NCBI GenBank assembly: GCA_902799745.1 | Contig: CADCBQ010000010.1 | Coordinates: 37,530-101,529 of the forward strand | Direction: 5' to 3' | DNA: 64,000 nt | DNA from: Fibrobacter succinogenes | Lineage (GTDB): Bacteria > Fibrobacterota > Fibrobacteria > Fibrobacterales > Fibrobacteraceae | Part shown: positions 52,257 to 60,890 of the stretch, piece by piece | How the letters are laid out: each line of letters begins with the position of its first letter | Position numbering within the stretch: the first letter of the stretch is position 1 | The notes under the pieces: generated by a model | What the model saw: the letters and a program-made list of their open reading frames with translations, nothing else | Told to the model about the DNA's origin: nothing | The model's database searches: none | Translations under genes and position numbers: made by a program

Positions 52257-55217
52257 ATGAAAAATCGTTTTGCCAGTCGTTTTGTATTTGCTGCCGCAGC
52301 GGGGCTTTCGCTTTGTGCTTCCGCGTTTGCCGCCCAGAATGTCATCAAGGTCGATGACTTGCATCCGGGTGTCGTCATCAATAAAGAAAACATGATGTCT
52401 GCGGACTTGGCGATTTGGAATCCGCCGAGCCGCTATTACGACATGACCTCTGCATTGGTCGATGGCGGATACACGCTGTTCCGTTTCCCGAATGGCAGCC
52501 TTTCCAATGATTACCACTGGAACGGTATCGGCAGCTACGATAGCACTGGCCTCTGGACCGCCGATGAAACCAAGTGGGCTCGCGGTTTCTTGGGCGAAAC
52601 GATTTACCGTGGCACCACCAAGGACAACTACGGATTTGTGCGTCGCAGTCACCTGGCCGACGGCAATATGGAAACCATGTGGTGGGGCGAAATCTTGGAC
52701 CCTGCCGACCCGCCTTGGATTGTGGTGGAATTTCCGGAAAAGGTCAATGTTGACTCTTTGCAAATTGATTGGGGAACGCTTCGCCCGAAGGCTTTTGAAA
52801 TCGCCTACTGGACCGAAGATTACGCCGAATATCCGGGTGTGCACCAGGCGCTCGAAAACAAGCTGAAACTTGAAAAAGTGGTCAAGGTGAATAGCGCTTC
52901 GACCAAGTACAAGTCTAAATTCCGCACGCGATATGTGGCCATTCGATTCAAGACTGCTGATTTGCCTAGCAAGGGCGTGCAGATTCGTGAGATGAAACTT
53001 TATAGCGGCGAAACCGACTTGCTCGGCGGTAACAACTACAAGTTCTACGCGATGTCTACCCGCAATGGCGACAAGGCCCGCACCGACTGGACCGACATCA
53101 AGTGGGATTTTGAAGAATTCATGAAGTACATCAAGACGCTCCCGAACGCAAAAGCCGTTATCTGCGTGAATGCGGGTACCGGAACTTCGAAAGAAGCTGC
53201 CGCCTGGGTGCGTTATGCAAATAAAGTAAAAGGCTACAACATTAAGCAGTGGCAAATCGGCAACGAACTCGACGGCGAATGGGAAGAATCCGGCCCGATT
53301 TCGGCAAGGCATTACGCCGCACGATTCCTGGAATACGCCCGCGCCATGAAGGCGGTGGATTCGACAATCGTTCTGCATGGCCCGCTCTTCAGCACGCATA
53401 AAATGCTGCAGAAGGGCGCCGGCTTGCTCGATGGCAAGTACTGGATGGAAGAATTCTTGCGCATTGTGGGCGAGGCCGAAAAGAAGGATGGCAAGCGCTA
53501 CCTCGACGTGGTGGACTTGCACAATTACCCCTACTGGACTCCCAACGAGCCGAAGCCTGCCGAAATGCTCAAGGCTATGCTTGATGTGGGCCCGAATATG
53601 GATACGCTCAATGTGTGGATGAAACGCCATCTCGAAGGTGAACGCGGCGTATTCCTCTCGGAATTCAGTACCTGCGTGCAGGGCTTTAGCCTGCTGATGG
53701 ATTACCCGCAGGCATCTGCCGTGGCAAGTATTTTTGCTCAGCATGCCATGCGCTTTGGCAACCGCTTGCAAGTGCTCCCGTGGGATGCTTTCGGTAATTT
53801 ATTCAAAGGCCCCGATGACACCTGGGGAACCATTAGCATGACGGCCCTCGCCAAGGAAGGCTCCTGGAATTATTGGAAGTCTCTGGAGCCGACGGCGGAA
53901 TACTACGGCATTTACATGACCTACATGGATTTCCTTGAAAACGGTTATGCGGTGTTGCCCGTAGAATCGACGAGCCCCGATATTGAAGCCTACGCAATCG
54001 GCAAAGGTGATTCAGCCCGTGTGATGGTCGTGAACTTGAGTGATGCCCCGCAGGTGGTGCAGATTGACCGCGCAAGCGTCAAGGGCAATTCTAAAGAAGT
54101 CGGCAAGGGAGACCTGGTGCGGACACAGGTCGAAATCTTTGGCGAAGATCAGTTCAAGTGGGTGGGTACTTCGCAGAATGCTTTCCCGTACCCGAAAATG
54201 GGCCCGAGCGGTCGCCGCATTAACCCGAGCAAGAGTAAAGACATTACGGTGCCACCGTTTGGTCTCGCTGTTGTGCAAATCAACCCGAAGGTGGTGGGCT
54301 TGAGCGAAGCGACTAAGGCCCAGGCTGCAAAGCCTGTGATTCTTGCGGCAGCGCTTGAAAAGAAAGTGCTCATGGCGGGCGATACCATTGACTTGTTCGT
54401 GACGGCAACTCAGCCGAATGGTCAGCTGACAAACGGCTCCGTGAATATCGGCAACTGGGGCAAACGCGGACTGTTGATGCAGTCGGTGACTCCCGATGAC
54501 GGCAAGTGGAATGCTTCTATCGAAAGTTTCCATGTGCAGATTCCGATTCCCGAAGACATGTACCCTGCCGCTCGTACGATTCATGTGGTGGTTCAGGGCC
54601 TTGGCGGTAAAGTGACGGTGCTTGAAATTCCGTTCCGCATTCGTGGCGCCTACCGTACTACGCATGTGATGCAGAATTTTGATAACGGCCTCGATGCTGT
54701 CGACTGGTTCCCGGTGGCAAATGGTGACAATGCGACGACTATCGGCGCGAAGGTCTTTAACGGTGCTCCTCCGCATGGTGGCTTTATCCGTCACGACTTT
54801 ATGATCGAGCAGCCGCCTACGCAGGGTTGGCCGAACTTTGCGGGCGCCTACTACGTGATTCCCGAAGAAGTTCACAACTCCGTGGGTATCGTGTTTGATT
54901 ACGCCACAAACCATAGCAATCCCGATGGCTATTTCGAAGTGCAAATCGCAAGCGAACAGGTCAAGGATTACGATGAATTCATGATCCGCCTCAAGAACAC
55001 TCGCGGTTCCTGGATGCGTGACACGCTCATCTGGGAAAATATGAAGCAGGAAGGTTGGGGCAAGACTATCCCGCAGCTTGACCCGAAGCAAATCAAGAAC
55101 TTCTCTTGGCGTGCTCGCCACAGCGGCACGGGTTACATTAGCCTCGACAACATCTACCTGCTCGGCGAAGATGGTGAAGAGGTGCCGATGCCCCGCGGCC
55201 TCCGCCGCCTGCGATAA
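52257..55217 (+). CDS. probable GH51 endoglucanase with C-terminal carbohydrate-binding module
   Basis: This 986-residue exported protein (signal ending SAFA-AQ) has a galactose-binding-like insertion or N-terminal module (WIVVEFPEKVNVDSLQIDWG), a clan GH-A-type catalytic domain, and a C-terminal beta-rich module of the CBM11 kind (MQNFDNGLDAVDWFPVANG, VGIVFDYATNHSNPDGYF). Candidate catalytic residues are E337 in QIGNELDG and E469 in LSEFST, 132 residues apart, and NAGTGTSKEAAAWVRYAN fits GH51. The layout resembles the F. succinogenes cellulose-binding endoglucanase F. Family membership (GH51 over GH44) is likely, not certain. GAGG precedes ATG 52257; the open frame extends seven codons upstream. 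No sorting tail is visible (end GLRRLR). Confidence 0.78.
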   Translation: MKNRFASRFVFAAAAGLSLCASAFAAQNVIKVDDLHPGVVINKENMMSADLAIWNPPSRYYDMTSALVDGGYTLFRFPNGSLSNDYHWNGIGSYDSTGLWTADETKWARGFLGETIYRGTTKDNYGFVRRSHLADGNMETMWWGEILDPADPPWIVVEFPEKVNVDSLQIDWGTLRPKAFEIAYWTEDYAEYPGVHQALENKLKLEKVVKVNSASTKYKSKFRTRYVAIRFKTADLPSKGVQIREMKLYSGETDLLGGNNYKFYAMSTRNGDKARTDWTDIKWDFEEFMKYIKTLPNAKAVICVNAGTGTSKEAAAWVRYANKVKGYNIKQWQIGNELDGEWEESGPISARHYAARFLEYARAMKAVDSTIVLHGPLFSTHKMLQKGAGLLDGKYWMEEFLRIVGEAEKKDGKRYLDVVDLHNYPYWTPNEPKPAEMLKAMLDVGPNMDTLNVWMKRHLEGERGVFLSEFSTCVQGFSLLMDYPQASAVASIFAQHAMRFGNRLQVLPWDAFGNLFKGPDDTWGTISMTALAKEGSWNYWKSLEPTAEYYGIYMTYMDFLENGYAVLPVESTSPDIEAYAIGKGDSARVMVVNLSDAPQVVQIDRASVKGNSKEVGKGDLVRTQVEIFGEDQFKWVGTSQNAFPYPKMGPSGRRINPSKSKDITVPPFGLAVVQINPKVVGLSEATKAQAAKPVILAAALEKKVLMAGDTIDLFVTATQPNGQLTNGSVNIGNWGKRGLLMQSVTPDDGKWNASIESFHVQIPIPEDMYPAARTIHVVVQGLGGKVTVLEIPFRIRGAYRTTHVMQNFDNGLDAVDWFPVANGDNATTIGAKVFNGAPPHGGFIRHDFMIEQPPTQGWPNFAGAYYVIPEEVHNSVGIVFDYATNHSNPDGYFEVQIASEQVKDYDEFMIRLKNTRGSWMRDTLIWENMKQEGWGKTIPQLDPKQIKNFSWRARHSGTGYISLDNIYLLGEDGEEVPMPRGLRRLR

Positions 55218-55229
55218 CGCCTGCATTCC

Positions 55230-55270
55230 GGCGTCATGCCGACGAAGGTCGGCATCGGCATTCCTGTCTG
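55230..55270. repeat. stem-loop repeat-like element
   Basis: GATGCCGAC-type stem (ATGCCGAC/GTCGGCAT) with loop GAAG, resembling palindromic intergenic elements. Only one copy is visible in this window, so repeat status is not established. Confidence 0.3.
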
Positions 55271-55292
55271 ATACATTCGACACACTTCTGTC

Positions 55293-55331
55293 TATAAACG
55301 GCTTTTTGTTGGACCGTTTATAGGCTTTTTT
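55293..55331 (+). terminator. intrinsic terminator
   Basis: TATAAACGG and CCGTTTATA pair around a 12-base loop, followed by GGCTTTTTTC. Confidence 0.8.
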
Positions 55332-55389
55332 CTTTATATTACTCTCGCACGCGCGTTGGTGACGCGTTTTCTCGAAAGAGAGGGATGTT

Positions 55390-57396
55390 GTGAAATACAA
55401 ATTTTTTGCTTTAGTCGCAGTTTCTGCGTCTGTTTTGGCGTCTTCGGCCTTTGCCGCTAACGCTTACATTAACCAGGTGGGTTTCCGCCCTTCCGATCCC
55501 AAGGAATTTTCGCTTGTCGGAGCCTCTGGCAATGTTGAAATCCAAGATGCCTCTGGCAAGACTGTGCTTACGGTAACGCCTGGCGCCGCCTCGTTCTGGG
55601 ATGCAAGTGGCCAGAATGTACAGCTGGTCGATATTTCCAAATTGACCGCCGAGGGCAAGTACAGCATTAAGGTGGGCGGCCAGACACTTCGCCAAGATCT
55701 GGTGGTCAAGAACAATACCTTTGCCGACGTTTACAAGGCTGCTATCAAGTGGTTCTATTACCAGCGCGCCTCTATGGCTCTCGAAAGTGCATACGCGGGC
55801 AAGTGGGCTCGTGCTGCAGGCCATACGAATGCGACTGTCGAACTTCATAATTCTACGGGCGCTTCGGGCACTATCAATTCGAGCAAGGGCTGGTACGATG
55901 CCGGCGACTACGGACGCTATATCGTGAATTCGGGCATTACCACCTACACGCTCCTTTCGCTTTACGAACATTTCCCGGAATTTTTCAAGACGGCCAAGTG
56001 GAATATTCCTGCCGATGGAACTTTGCCGGATTTGCTTGCCGAAATCAAGTACAATTTGGACTGGATGCTTACTATGCAGGCCAATGACGGTAGCGTTTAT
56101 CACAAGCTTACCTCTCTTGCTTTCCCGGGCGATGTGATGCCTGCGCAAGACAATGCAAAACTTTATGTTATCGGTAAGAGTGCCGAAGCCGCACTTGACT
56201 TTGCCGGTGTGATGGCAGTTGCTGCGCGCGTGTACAAGCCGTTTGATTCCAATTACGCCGCCAAGTGCCTTGATGCAGCCAAGAAGGCTTATAGCTGGGG
56301 CTCTTCGAATATGAGCTACCACTTTACCGCAAATCCCTCCGATGTGGCGACGGGTGCGTACGAAGGCAACAACGCGGCCGACGAAAAACTTTTTGCCGGC
56401 ACGGAGCTAGCCATTACCACGGGCGATAATTCTTATAAGCAGAATGGTTCTTCGGAATATGTGTCGTACTGGGGCGACCTTTCGGGCGTCGCCACTTATG
56501 GCAAGGCGACGCATGCCTCTGTGTTTGGCGATGCAAACGAAGCCAAACAGAAAATCTTGGGCACTGCAGATGGTTTCGTGAACCGTACCAAGTCGGGCTT
56601 TGGCGTGGTGATGGCGAAAGATGACTTTGTGTGGGGCTCCAACGCCGTGGCCTCCAATCAGGGCGTATGGCTTTTGCATGCCTATTATCTCACCGGCGAC
56701 GAAAAGTATTACACCGCAGCGCTCAAGGTGCTTGATTACTTGCTCGGCAAGAATCCGCTTGACATGTCATTTGTTACAGGTTACGGCACGAAGTCTCCCA
56801 AGATGCCGCACCACCGCCCGAGTACTTCGGACAACGTAGAAGATCCGATTCCGGGTATGCTTGTGGGTGGCCCGCAGCCCGGTGGCGAAGACGTTGGCTC
56901 TGCTGCCGAATGGAAGTGTGCCGATTACAGAACTGGCAATGCGGCGACCGCTTATACCGACCAACGTTGCAGCTACGCAACCAACGAAGTGGCAATCAAC
57001 TGGAATGCTCCTTTCGCTTATCTCGCTGGTGCCCTTGAAGCTCTGAACGCCGGTTATGCCCCCTCGTTTGCTGCAGATGGCGTTGCCAGAAAGTCTACTG
57101 TCGTCTCGTCGAGTTCCTCGGTTGCTTCGTCCAGTTCTCAGACGGTCTCTAGCTCCTCTGTCGCTCCGGCATCCAGCTCGTCTGAACAAAAATCCAGCTC
57201 TTCGCAGTCGCTCGCTTCGAGTTCTTCGCAGTGGAATCCGTGGGTTTCGAGCAGCTCCGCGACGACGGCAATTCACGAAGCTTTGCCCGCCCGCATGCAG
57301 AACAATGCTGCCCCGCGCATTCGCCAGAATGGTCATAAGCTCTATGTCGAAAAGAACGGCAAACGCTTCGACCTTCTCGGCAACAGCGTCCGTTAA
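55390..57396 (+). CDS. secreted GH9 family cellulase with Ser-rich linker
   Basis: This 668-residue GH9 is a close paralogue of the enzyme at 49213: signal peptide (SAFA-AN), Ig-like domain (YINQVGFRPSDPKEFSLV), catalytic D170/D173 in GWYDAGDYGRY, PHHRPS, and acid E533 in NEVAINWNAPF. A Ser-rich linker (about 575-625) separates the catalytic domain from the tail, which ends LYVEKNGKRFDLLGNSVR. GTG 55390 is the start; the ATG six bases upstream is out of frame and hits a stop at once. AGAGGG lies upstream. The linker is absent from the 49213 enzyme, so the tail is a mobile module joined directly or through the linker. Confidence 0.9.
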   Translation: MKYKFFALVAVSASVLASSAFAANAYINQVGFRPSDPKEFSLVGASGNVEIQDASGKTVLTVTPGAASFWDASGQNVQLVDISKLTAEGKYSIKVGGQTLRQDLVVKNNTFADVYKAAIKWFYYQRASMALESAYAGKWARAAGHTNATVELHNSTGASGTINSSKGWYDAGDYGRYIVNSGITTYTLLSLYEHFPEFFKTAKWNIPADGTLPDLLAEIKYNLDWMLTMQANDGSVYHKLTSLAFPGDVMPAQDNAKLYVIGKSAEAALDFAGVMAVAARVYKPFDSNYAAKCLDAAKKAYSWGSSNMSYHFTANPSDVATGAYEGNNAADEKLFAGTELAITTGDNSYKQNGSSEYVSYWGDLSGVATYGKATHASVFGDANEAKQKILGTADGFVNRTKSGFGVVMAKDDFVWGSNAVASNQGVWLLHAYYLTGDEKYYTAALKVLDYLLGKNPLDMSFVTGYGTKSPKMPHHRPSTSDNVEDPIPGMLVGGPQPGGEDVGSAAEWKCADYRTGNAATAYTDQRCSYATNEVAINWNAPFAYLAGALEALNAGYAPSFAADGVARKSTVVSSSSSVASSSSQTVSSSSVAPASSSSEQKSSSSQSLASSSSQWNPWVSSSSATTAIHEALPARMQNNAAPRIRQNGHKLYVEKNGKRFDLLGNSVR

Positions 57397-57423
57397 TCGG
57401 CGTTTTTGTAACACTCGTACTCC

Positions 57424-57463
57424 TAAATGCCATGCGGACCTTGGTCTGCATTGGCATTTTTCT
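57424..57463 (+). terminator. intrinsic terminator
   Basis: AATGCCATGCGGACC and GGTCTGCATTGGCATT pair imperfectly around a short loop, followed by TTTTTC. Confidence 0.8.
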
Positions 57464-57470
57464 ATATTGG
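57463..57470 (+). promoter_or_regulatory. -7 element of rseP
   Basis: TATATTGG ends six bases before ATG 57477, with no SD between, suggesting a leaderless or near-leaderless rseP transcript. Confidence 0.45.
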
Positions 57471-57476
57471 AACGCG

Positions 57477-58856
57477 ATGGAATCGATATTCAGTAATGTC
57501 TTGATGTTTGTGCTCGGCCTGTTGGGCCTGAGCTTCTTGGTGACCATTCACGAACTGGGCCACTTCTTGGTGGCTAAATGGAACAACGTCAAGGTCAATA
57601 CATTCAGTATCGGTTTCGGCAAGAAATTGATTCGCTACCGTCACGGCGAAACGGAGTACTGCATTTCGGCAATTCCGTTCGGTGGTTACGTGGCCATGGC
57701 GGGCGAAAATCCGGACACGCTCAAAGAAGGCCAAGTTCCGGGTGAACGCGATTTTGTGGCAAAGTCGGTGGGCGCTCGCGCTGCCATTGCGTTTGCGGGC
57801 CCGTTCATCAATATCGTATTTGCCTTTATCCTGTTGATGATTCTCTATATGGTGGGCGTCGAAGAGCCGGCAACGAACGACTTGATCGTGGGCTTTGTTG
57901 CCAAAGATTCTCCGGCGCTTGCCGCAGGTATTGAACCCGGTGATACCATTACCGAAATTAATGGCAAGCCCACTCAGGGTTGGGATGATTTCCGCGAACA
58001 GATTGGCGTGAGTCTCGGCGCAAGCGTCCCGCTTACAGTACACCGCGGCGGCGAACCGTTGACGATTACGGTTGTCCCCGAAGAACTCATTATTCCGGCA
58101 CAAGATTCTACCGGCTCCGAAATTGCAATGGGTATTGGTGACATCGGTATTTACCCGCGCAACCGCGTGATTGTGCGCTTGCCGCCTGTGGCCGGTTCTG
58201 CAGCCGAAAAGGCTGGCCTTACCGTGGGCGATACCATCTTTGAAATCAACGGCGAACACATTTCCCGCTACGAAGAAGTGGTGCGCATCATTGACGGCAG
58301 CAAGGGCGAACCCGTGAACATTACCGTTATCCGTAACGGCGATACGCTTACCAATTCTCTCACGCCGGTTTACAACGAAGATTACAAGCGTTATATGGTC
58401 GGCATCCAGATGGGCTACGTGCTCTTCCGCGAAACCAAGATTGTGCGCCGCGGCCCTGTCGAAGCCTTTACGAAAACTTGTGCGACCAGCTGGAAAATGA
58501 CCACGAGCATCTTCCGCTATTTCAAGCGCATGTTCCAAGGCCATGTCAAGGTCGATGCCTTCTCGGGCCCGGTCTCGATTGTCGCCGTCATGGGTAACGT
58601 GTGGATGAGCGGCTTCCAGGACTTTTTGATGTTGCTCGCCCTCATCAGTATTAACTTGGGTGTTATGAACTTGCTCCCGCTCGCGATTACGGACGGTGGC
58701 CTGCTCATGTTCCTTGGCATTGAAAAGCTGCGCGGCAAACCACTTTCGACCAAGACGCAGACGGTCATTCAGAATGTGGCTGCCGCGTTCTTCATCAGCT
58801 TTTTCGTGTTCATCACGATTCTTGACTTTAGCAAGCTCTCGCTGTTCCTGAAGTGA
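57477..58856 (+). CDS. rseP: RIP metalloprotease RseP (site-2 protease)
   Basis: This 459-residue inner membrane protease has the zinc-binding HELGH (25-29) in the first membrane helix and a second metal-binding segment NLLPLAITDGG near the C-terminus, where most RseP have LDGG; here it reads TDGG. Two PDZ domains lie between them (about 120-200, GFVAKDSPALAAGIEPGD, and about 210-300, GSAAEKAGLTVGD). It cleaves membrane-bound anti-sigma factors and remnant signal peptides. The start at ATG 57477 fits the family; a longer frame begins upstream inside the terminator. A dispersed repeat follows the gene. Confidence 0.94.
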   Translation: MESIFSNVLMFVLGLLGLSFLVTIHELGHFLVAKWNNVKVNTFSIGFGKKLIRYRHGETEYCISAIPFGGYVAMAGENPDTLKEGQVPGERDFVAKSVGARAAIAFAGPFINIVFAFILLMILYMVGVEEPATNDLIVGFVAKDSPALAAGIEPGDTITEINGKPTQGWDDFREQIGVSLGASVPLTVHRGGEPLTITVVPEELIIPAQDSTGSEIAMGIGDIGIYPRNRVIVRLPPVAGSAAEKAGLTVGDTIFEINGEHISRYEEVVRIIDGSKGEPVNITVIRNGDTLTNSLTPVYNEDYKRYMVGIQMGYVLFRETKIVRRGPVEAFTKTCATSWKMTTSIFRYFKRMFQGHVKVDAFSGPVSIVAVMGNVWMSGFQDFLMLLALISINLGVMNLLPLAITDGGLLMFLGIEKLRGKPLSTKTQTVIQNVAAAFFISFFVFITILDFSKLSLFLK

Positions 58857-58864
58857 CACGAATG

Positions 58865-58923
58865 TGTCATCCTGAGCCCATTCGACAAGCTCAGGGTAAA
58901 CTCCGTGGAAGCACGAAGGATCC
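58865..58923. repeat. dispersed TGTCATCCTGAGC repeat, copy 4
   Basis: TGTCATCCTGAGCCCATTCG opens it. CCTGAGC..GCTCAGG forms an internal stem, and CACGAAGGATCC closes it. It lies downstream of rseP. Confidence 0.75.
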
Positions 58924-58982
58924 GACGCCGCTGTCGGGTTATTAAATTGGGGGAGGGTGACACTTTTCAAAACTTTGGGTGT

Positions 58983-58990
58983 TATATTGC
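58983..58990 (+). promoter_or_regulatory. -7 element (TATATTGC)
   Basis: TATATTGC lies 25 bases before GTG 59008, with AAAGGAG in between. Confidence 0.5.
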
Positions 58991-59007
58991 GAAAAGGAGT
59001 GTGAAAA

Positions 59008-60210
59008 GTGACTTTAGTGTTGAATTCGCTGGAATCGGGCGATTGCTCGGAGCAAATTAAAGCGCTGCTCGCAGGCAAAGACGAAAATATTGAAATCGTC
59101 AACACCGCCGATATGAAAATTGCGCATTGCATGGGCTGCAATATGTGCTGGCTCAAGACTCCAGGTGTTTGCGCCATTAGGGACGATTACGAAATCATTC
59201 TCAAAAAATTGGTCGCTGCCGAAAATTTCTGGATAGTGACAGATACGAAATTTGGATTTGTCGACTACCGCGGCAAACGAGTTTTGGATCGTGTTGTGCC
59301 TATGCTGAATATGTACATCGAATTCCGTGATGGTTGGGAACGCCATCAACTGCGTTACCATCCACTGAATTTCGGCGTCATTTACAAAGGCGATGGTAAT
59401 CAGGAATTACTTGAAGAATGGAGTATGCGAGTCGCTAGGAATATGGCAGGCCGTTCGCTCGGCGTAATCGCACTAGACAAGAACGAGGTTCGCGAAGGCG
59501 TCGCTTTGGAAGCTGCCGCGGCTCCGGTTGAAAACGCTGCACCCGTAAAGCGAGTTCTGATTCTCAATGGCAGTCCGCGCGTCAAAAAGAACAGTAACAC
59601 GAATAAGATTATAGATGCCTTTGGCGAAGGACTGCAACAAGCGGGAACTTGCTACGATGTTTATTCCTTGTCGAACCGCTTGGAATGGGACGCAGCCCGC
59701 GAAGCGTTCATGACAAGCGACAATATCATTATCGCCATGCCGCTCTTTGTAGAATGTCTGCCGAGCCTTTTGCTGGAATTTCTGTCTACACTCCCCACGG
59801 AACGCAAGCAGCCTGCGCAACTCTCGTTCATTCTCCACGGCGGATTTGACGAAGGTCATCAACTGCGCCTCGGTGAAAAGTTCTTGCTGTCGCTCCCCGC
59901 GCAGCTCGGCTGCTCTTGTGGCGGCGTTCTAGTGAAAGGCGGCAGTTTCTTGCTCCGCAACCGCGAAAACAGCTACATTAAAAAGATGACCGACAAGATG
60001 CTCGCCTCTTACACGACCATGGGACTGTCGTTCGCCCGTAGCGGAAGCTTTTCAACTCCAGAAGCAATGAAATTTACAGGCCCTGAAAAGAACCCCTGGA
60101 TTGGTTTGCTGCTATTCAATCTCATTTTCAAACGCATCGTCAAAAAGAACTTTGAACGAATCGCACAAGAATGGGGCTGCACAGAACCGCTGGACAGCAA
60201 GCCGTATTAA
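59008..60210 (+). CDS. tandem flavodoxin-like/NADPH-dependent FMN reductase protein
   Basis: This 400-residue cytoplasmic protein consists of two related flavodoxin-like halves. The first (1-165) has MTLVLNSLESGD and CMGCNMCWLKTPGVCAIRDD, the typical Cys cluster of iron-sulphur flavoprotein-like FMN reductases. The second (175-400) has VLILNGSPRVKKNSNT with the FMN-phosphate-binding GSPR. The halves are joined by an Ala-rich linker. Such tandem NAD(P)H:flavin or quinone reductases are found in anaerobes; the substrate is unknown. The GTG start at 59008 has AAGGAG upstream. Confidence 0.78.
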   Translation: MTLVLNSLESGDCSEQIKALLAGKDENIEIVNTADMKIAHCMGCNMCWLKTPGVCAIRDDYEIILKKLVAAENFWIVTDTKFGFVDYRGKRVLDRVVPMLNMYIEFRDGWERHQLRYHPLNFGVIYKGDGNQELLEEWSMRVARNMAGRSLGVIALDKNEVREGVALEAAAAPVENAAPVKRVLILNGSPRVKKNSNTNKIIDAFGEGLQQAGTCYDVYSLSNRLEWDAAREAFMTSDNIIIAMPLFVECLPSLLLEFLSTLPTERKQPAQLSFILHGGFDEGHQLRLGEKFLLSLPAQLGCSCGGVLVKGGSFLLRNRENSYIKKMTDKMLASYTTMGLSFARSGSFSTPEAMKFTGPEKNPWIGLLLFNLIFKRIVKKNFERIAQEWGCTEPLDSKPY

Positions 60211-60228
60211 ATTTTTTGCGAAAATGAC

Positions 60229-60269
60229 TTGACAAGAATTTTCAAATAGTGTACATTTGTGCATGTACA
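60229..60269 (+). promoter_or_regulatory. promoter and overlapping palindromic operator
   Basis: TTGACA (60229-60234) and TACATTTG (60252-60259) are spaced 17 bases apart. The palindrome TGTACAT-TTGTGC-ATGTACA (60250-60269) overlaps the -7/-10 element. A repressor bound there would block the promoter. ATG 60288 and its SD AGGAG follow. Confidence 0.7.
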
Positions 60270-60287
60270 ACTAAAAAAGGAGAACCT

Positions 60288-60875
60288 ATGGAATTAAAAT
60301 TTTGTCAAAGCTGCGGAATGCCGCTTACGCCGGAAATCTTGGGCACCAACGCCGACGGCAGCAAGAACGAAGAATACTGCATCTACTGCTATAAAGACGG
60401 CGCATTCACCGGCGACTTCAACATGGAACAGATGGTCGAATTCTGCTCGCAGTTCGTCGATGAATTCAACAAGAACACCGGCAAGAGCCTGACCCGTGAA
60501 GAATATAAGGCGGAACTGCGCAAGTATTTCCCCACGCTCAAGCGCTGGAAATCAAGCGACGCCGAGCTCCCGCACGCCAATTCGCCGATCAAGCAAAAGT
60601 TGATTGAAGAAGTCAACGCGCTGAACATCAAGGACATGCCGAAAATCGACAACCTCTTTGTTTTGCAAGGCTCGTTCATCAATCAGGAATACAAAATCAA
60701 CGGTAACAGTATCAAGCTCTTGGACGATAACGCAAGCTACTGGGGCAATCAAGTCGAAAAGAATGGTGCCGAAGGCCGCTGCTACGGAATCGCTTGCGAC
60801 GAACGCTACATTCTCGTGAGCGAATACGGCAAGAACGGTGCCGATGCCGAAATCGTCGTATTCAAGAAACGATAA
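60288..60875 (+). CDS. zinc-ribbon protein (Zn_ribbon_2 type) with C-terminal domain of unknown function
   Basis: This 195-residue protein starts with the zinc-ribbon signature FCQSCGMPLTPEILGTN and YCIYCYKDGAFT (PF12674-like), then a helical segment (MEQMVEFCSQFVDEFNK). A C-terminal half (about 90-195) with YWGNQVEKNGAEGRCYGIACD is of unknown family and may be an enzymatic or sensing domain. The open frame starts further upstream, but SD AGGAG fixes ATG 60288. The gene has a clear sigma70-like promoter with an overlapping palindromic operator, so it is probably inducible. It converges on the TSCPD gene 15 bases away. Confidence 0.78.
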   Translation: MELKFCQSCGMPLTPEILGTNADGSKNEEYCIYCYKDGAFTGDFNMEQMVEFCSQFVDEFNKNTGKSLTREEYKAELRKYFPTLKRWKSSDAELPHANSPIKQKLIEEVNALNIKDMPKIDNLFVLQGSFINQEYKINGNSIKLLDDNASYWGNQVEKNGAEGRCYGIACDERYILVSEYGKNGADAEIVVFKKR

Positions 60876-60890
60876 CGGATAAGATTTGTA

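Noticed and set aside
57432..57476. Upstream extension of rseP by 15 codons.
   Set aside because: It lies inside the preceding terminator stem and has no homology; the family start fits ATG 57477.
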